A stretch of 9,321 nucleotides of DNA, from contig JACRIR010000107.1 in the NCBI GenBank assembly GCA_016215705.1, positions 1-9,321 on the forward strand, read 5' to 3'. The notes under the pieces are model-generated. The model did not search any database and had not been told where the DNA came from. It worked only from the letters and a program-made list of their open reading frames with translations. This stretch comes from Candidatus Poribacteria bacterium. Lineage in GTDB: Bacteria; Abyssobacteria; SURF-5. Each line of letters opens with the position of its first letter. Position 1 is the stretch's first letter. A program made the position numbers and the translations under genes. Shown one piece after another: positions 6,866 through 9,321 of the stretch.

Positions 6866-8248
6866 TCATCTCGCTGACACGAGGCAGGGAAGCAGTTGCT
6901 CTCCGCTCTCTACGCCGATTGCCGGCGTTTCTGTTATCCTGCTGTAGAAGCCGCTGAATCTCCCGCCAAAAAGATACTCACCCACGTGGATAAACCGCCT
7001 CTGCATCCGGATACCGTCGTCCCATGTGCCTACGTCCATAGTCGCAGCGGGAATCAATTCTTGCAGCACGTAGTCATTTTTCAATGCGCCGGGGATCAGC
7101 TTCTCCCACTCATCCCGGCTTGTTTGTATTCCCAGCCGAACACCCCGGCCTTCATACAGGTTCGCCGGCTTCAGCACAAAACCGTCTTTTCCATTTCTCG
7201 CGAGTTCGACCATATCTGCTTGCCTGCCCCGGTATTCACATTCCGCATCCGCGAACTGACGCGTCCAGGGCACATGCGCCTCCGCCAGCTTTTTTTCCGT
7301 CTCCGTAAAGAACCGCGCAAACTTCGGGTCGTGCAAAACCGCAAAAGCCGTCTTGCTAAAGCCCACGTCCGACCTGAACGAGCCGACGACGCAGACATTG
7401 TGATCCTTGAAAGCCCGTGTCATCGCCTTCACGTCCCTCAACCGCGAAACGTACTCGGAAGAGACGACTCTTCTATAGATTATGTCAATCCTCGCGCCCA
7501 GATGCGATAAGACGCGGCCATCGTATTCGAGCTCACGCGGGTCGGCGACAATCGCTTCGTATCCGTTCTCGCGACAGAATTCCGCGAAGGCGACGAACTC
7601 CTCGGAAGTTCGCGCCTCTTTCCAGTCCACGATCGCTATTCGCGGGGGTCCCGGAGCCTTTCTGCCGGTGAAGTGCGCGTAACACTCCAACAACGCCTGC
7701 AACACCCGCTGGTTTATGTCGAACGTCTGCATCGGATGGGTAGAGAAGAATTCGCGCGCCGACTGCGCCGATATGAAAAGCTTTGCCACCTTTTCCGCGC
7801 CGTTCATTCCGGATGTCCCGTCCGTGTTGAGTTCGGTGAATCGGAGAGAGCGGCCGTCGAAAATGGAGTCGAATCGGGCGCACGGGATTGACAGAGGATA
7901 GCCGGGGTCAACCTCGATGAGTTCGATCTGTTTCTGCCTGAAACCGAAAAACTCTTTTACGGATGGCTGGGCCAGGAAGAGCGTCGTGGCCTTTTCCACG
8001 AGACGGAGAACCGCTTCGACAACCGATGAGATGTGGCGCGCCTGGGCCGCCGTCAATATGAACGGGTAGAATGTCAGGGATAGAGCGCAGCCGCCATAAA
8101 CGAGATGATTCCGCGAGGCCTCGAGTTTGAACTGCTCAAGATCGCTCTTGACTCGTTTGCGATTGCTTTGCAGGAACTCGTTGAGCTCGCGATATAGAAT
8201 CTCGATTTCGCCATCCGCGCAGAATGGGCGCACAATTCGGGTATCCAA
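6866..8248 (-). CDS. Circularly permuted ATP-grasp protein, glutathionylspermidine-synthase-like
   Basis: The protein is 460 aa. Motifs resemble the permuted ATP-grasp fold of the GspS C-terminal synthetase: FTELNTDGTSGMN (about 137-149), a pre-ATP-grasp-like segment ending IIYRRVV (202-262), FVLKPANLYEGRGVRLG (357-373, with nucleotide-binding K360 and a glycine-rich loop), YVLQELIP (393-400) and GGRFSGFYSRI (428-438). Such enzymes activate a carboxylate with ATP and join it to an amine or thiol. The substrate is unknown, and no amidase domain is fused. The start is TTG 8248, with GAGGG ending four bases upstream; no ATG fits better. It is the first gene of the - strand operon, behind the promoter at 8300-8328. 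Confidence is high for the fold and low for the substrate. Confidence 0.85.
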   Translation of the reverse strand: MDTRIVRPFCADGEIEILYRELNEFLQSNRKRVKSDLEQFKLEASRNHLVYGGCALSLTFYPFILTAAQARHISSVVEAVLRLVEKATTLFLAQPSVKEFFGFRQKQIELIEVDPGYPLSIPCARFDSIFDGRSLRFTELNTDGTSGMNGAEKVAKLFISAQSAREFFSTHPMQTFDINQRVLQALLECYAHFTGRKAPGPPRIAIVDWKEARTSEEFVAFAEFCRENGYEAIVADPRELEYDGRVLSHLGARIDIIYRRVVSSEYVSRLRDVKAMTRAFKDHNVCVVGSFRSDVGFSKTAFAVLHDPKFARFFTETEKKLAEAHVPWTRQFADAECEYRGRQADMVELARNGKDGFVLKPANLYEGRGVRLGIQTSRDEWEKLIPGALKNDYVLQELIPAATMDVGTWDDGIRMQRRFIHVGEYLFGGRFSGFYSRITETPAIGVESGEQLLPCLVSAR

Positions 8249-8299
8249 TATGCCCTCGCTCAGGAAGTCTTTTCACAAATCCCGTATTGTATGCGGAAA

Positions 8300-8328
8300 A
8301 GTATAACAGAGTCATACCTCGTTCTCAA
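8300..8328 (-). promoter_or_regulatory. Sigma70 promoter of the ATP-grasp operon
   Basis: On the - strand, TTGAGA (8323-8328) and TATACT (8300-8305) are separated by exactly 17 bases. Transcription would begin near 8293, giving a leader of about 45 nt before TTG 8248. Confidence 0.75.
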
Positions 8329-8431
8329 GGCGCGCCCTTTGCGTCTCGGGTCTGCGACCCTTTGTGGTGAAAAAATCTGGTTTGGACAGCAATGAGCCCT
8401 CCTGATTTGTGTGGCGAAGACCCGTCACGCG

Positions 8432-8440
8432 TGTTATGCT
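8432..8440 (+). promoter_or_regulatory. Possible extended -10 promoter of the small Cys protein gene
   Basis: TGTTATGCT fits an extended -10 (TGnTATnnT). The -35 region 17 bases upstream (TGGCGA, 8412-8417) is poor. A second option is TTGACC (8452-8457) with TACGAA (8474-8479) at 16 bases, which would leave a very short leader. Either would drive the gene at 8503, divergently from the ATP-grasp operon. Confidence 0.35.
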
Positions 8441-8502
8441 TAATTCGATGTTTGACCATAGAGTGACTGGTTGTACGAATCCATTTGACAAGGAGGAGAA
8501 CT

Positions 8503-8670
8503 ATGTGCTACACATGTGGATGCGGTATGACGGCGGACGACATGGGTGATAATCGGAATATTACCGACAAAACAATTGCCGATGCCGCTGAAGCCGCCGA
8601 AATCACGCCGGAAGAAGCAATGCAGAATATGCTCGAGGCGCTGAAGAAGAAACTGGCAAAGAAAAAGTAG
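8503..8670 (+). CDS. Small uncharacterised protein with N-terminal CYTCGCG motif
   Basis: The protein is 55 aa and starts MCYTCGCGMTADDMGDNRNI, so three cysteines (C2, C5, C7) lie in the first seven residues. An acidic DDMGDNRNIT segment follows, then an Ala/Glu-rich helix, then a lysine-rich end (KKKLAKKK). The start ATG 8503 has a perfect SD (AAGGAGG, 8490-8496) six bases upstream. A longer frame from TTG 8485 would run through the SD and is rejected. I believe similar short 'CxTCGCG...DxGDxxNIT' proteins occur in several bacterial groups without known function; this comes from memory, not a search. The CxxCxC cluster suggests metal or Fe-S binding or redox chemistry. It is divergent from the ATP-grasp operon and shares its intergenic region. 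Confidence 0.8.
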   Translation: MCYTCGCGMTADDMGDNRNITDKTIADAAEAAEITPEEAMQNMLEALKKKLAKKK

Positions 8671-8884
8671 GCGGCGATTCCCTTCATTCGTGATCCAACA
8701 ATCCCCATATTAGCTGTAAGGAAAATAACAACTGGTAAAGATGCATAGTTACACTCAGCGGATTTCCATTTGTGTCTCCATGTGCATGAGTCCAATAGTT
8801 GTGTTGTATAGAACGTAAAGCGCTAAGATGACCCCACATCTTGTGGTTATTGGGCTCAAGCGCATTGCTCAATCCCGGCCTATA

Positions 8885-8916
8885 GGAAATAATCCAGAGG
8901 ATATTAGGATTTTTCC
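8885..8916. repeat. Imperfect inverted repeat next to a promoter -35
   Basis: GGAAA-t-AATCC (8885-8895) pairs with GGATTTTTCC (8907-8916). This gives 10 bp with a single bulged T and an 11-nt loop. It ends two bases before the TTGACA at 8918. It could be an operator for that promoter or a weak terminator for the gene at 8503. Confidence 0.4.
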
Positions 8917-8917
8917 C

Positions 8918-8945
8918 TTGACAGGTACTCTCTCAATGTTATAGA
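8918..8945 (+). promoter_or_regulatory. Good sigma70 promoter with extended -10, target unclear
   Basis: TTGACA (8918-8923), a 16-base spacer and TATAGA (8940-8945) are preceded by TG at 8937-8938, as in an extended -10. The predicted start is near 8953. No solid gene follows. The first downstream ATG with an SD is at 9041, and a weak hairpin with a TTTT tail lies at 8968-8997. Confidence 0.5.
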
Positions 8946-9040
8946 ATAAGGAAACTTTTGAATATTTGGAGAATTCCCTAGCTCTCGGGCTCCTTTTATC
9001 ATCCCTGATTTCCATGTCTTTTCTGTGCTAGGAGAGCGTC

Positions 9041-9301
9041 ATGACTCGGGACTCTGTATTGCTCACTGTCGATTCGTCGGATTCCTGTCGTGATTTCTTT
9101 TTCCTTTTCCTCAGAATCTGCGAGAATCTGTTCAAATCACTGAACCCAAGTTCCTTTTCTTCTTCTTCGTTCTTCTCAAAATCTGTACTACTCACGTTCG
9201 AAATCTTGAATTCCTGTCGCGATTCTCATGACACACCGCATGAAACTCACACGGGCGCAATGAATTGCGCCCCTACAGGAGCATACGAGGGATTTCTGTA
9301 G
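9041..9301 (+). CDS. Doubtful 86-codon ORF over repeats
   Basis: ATG 9041 has an AGGAG (9030-9034) at correct spacing and a promoter at 8918, so the initiation signals look real. The product is a low-complexity Ser/Phe/Leu peptide whose two halves repeat the pattern SVLLT...SCRD, and its last part is translated from the palindromic repeat at 9253-9321. No family is recognisable. Most likely it is a chance frame through repeated DNA. Confidence 0.15.
   Translation: MTRDSVLLTVDSSDSCRDFFFLFLRICENLFKSLNPSSFSSSSFFSKSVLLTFEILNSCRDSHDTPHETHTGAMNCAPTGAYEGFL
9052..9224. repeat. Degenerate 44-nt direct repeat, 129-nt period
   Basis: Positions 9052-9095 and 9181-9224 align without gaps at 32 of 44 bases, and the best conserved part is ATTCCTGTCG-GATT. 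The period of 129 is a multiple of three. On the - strand a frame stays open for 65 codons (9225 down to the stop at 9028-9030) and repeats SRQE at codons 2-5 and 45-48, with no usable start codon. It could be a remnant of a repeated coding element or simply a decayed interspersed repeat. Confidence 0.55.
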
Positions 9302-9321
9302 GGGCGCGATTCATCGCGCCC
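9253..9321. repeat. Composite palindromic repeat, copies 2 and 3, inverted pair
   Basis: Copy 2 is GGGCGCAAT-GA-ATTGCGCCC (9253-9272). Copy 3 is GGGCGCGAT-TC-ATCGCGCCC (9302-9321) and ends at the window edge. Between them CCCCTACAG (9270-9278) is the inverse of CTGTAGGGG (9296-9304), so the two copies form an inverted pair around about 17 bases. They differ at two positions that pair with each other within each hairpin (A-T in one, G-C in the other). Copy 3 shares AGGGGCGCGATT-ATCGC with the copy at 132. Confidence 0.8.

Larger units (their letters stand above)
8671..9040. other. Gene-poor, relatively AT-rich intergenic stretch
   Basis: No frame here has convincing coding character on either strand. 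The stretch holds short hairpins around 8825-8850 (CCACA-TCT-TGTGG), the inverted repeat at 8885-8916 and the promoter at 8918-8945. Its composition is more AT-rich than the flanking genes. Confidence 0.6.

Noticed and set aside
6896-7510. 204-codon + strand frame opposite the ATP-grasp gene
   Set aside because: The - strand frame carries complete ATP-grasp motifs, and the + strand translation is a shadow with no recognisable domain.
8348-8360. GGGTC-TGC-GACCC hairpin followed by TTT
   Set aside because: The stem is only 5 bp, with no + strand gene ending before it. It is too weak to call a terminator.

Overview
This is a bacterial chromosomal segment of moderate to high GC content. Its centre is a housekeeping block read on the + strand: a NIF3/DUF34 family gene, dnaG (primase) and rpoD (the principal sigma factor). 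The dnaG-rpoD pair is the core of the bacterial macromolecular-synthesis operon. The usual first gene, rpsU, is not in the window, and a NIF3-like gene stands in that place. The sigma factor has region 1.1, a long charged non-conserved region and canonical regions 2 to 4. Together with Shine-Dalgarno (SD) sites and sigma70-type promoters, this suits a Gram-negative-type or uncultured candidate-phylum bacterium. I cannot name the phylum from the sequence alone.

Layout. Bases 1-337 hold a left-edge regulatory region. It has a perfect 22-bp palindrome, an SD facing left for a gene just outside the window, a doubtful 19-codon ORF facing right and a GC-rich palindromic repeat. Bases 338-5169 hold a strong promoter and then nif3, dnaG and rpoD. 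Bases 5170-5240 hold a strong hairpin between convergent genes.

Bases 5241-8248 hold a three-gene operon on the - strand, read from 8248 leftwards. It encodes a circularly permuted ATP-grasp ligase-like protein, an amidohydrolase-2 family hydrolase whose SD overlaps the previous stop codon, and a glyoxalase-II-like metallo-beta-lactamase-fold hydrolase behind a nearly pure-purine leader. A near-consensus promoter (TTGAGA-N17-TATACT) precedes the operon. Bases 8503-8670 hold a divergent 55-aa Cys-rich protein with an excellent SD.

Bases 8671-9321 hold no convincing gene. The stretch is relatively AT-rich. It contains an imperfect inverted repeat against a good promoter, a degenerate 44-nt direct repeat with a 129-nt period, and a composite palindromic repeat at the right edge. 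That repeat belongs to the same family as the copy near base 132.

How the genes work together: primase and sigma factor couple replication initiation to transcription, and NIF3 has no settled function. The - strand operon has the outline of a small-molecule module (ATP-dependent ligation, amide or C-C hydrolysis, thioester or metal-dependent hydrolysis), but its substrate cannot be read from sequence.
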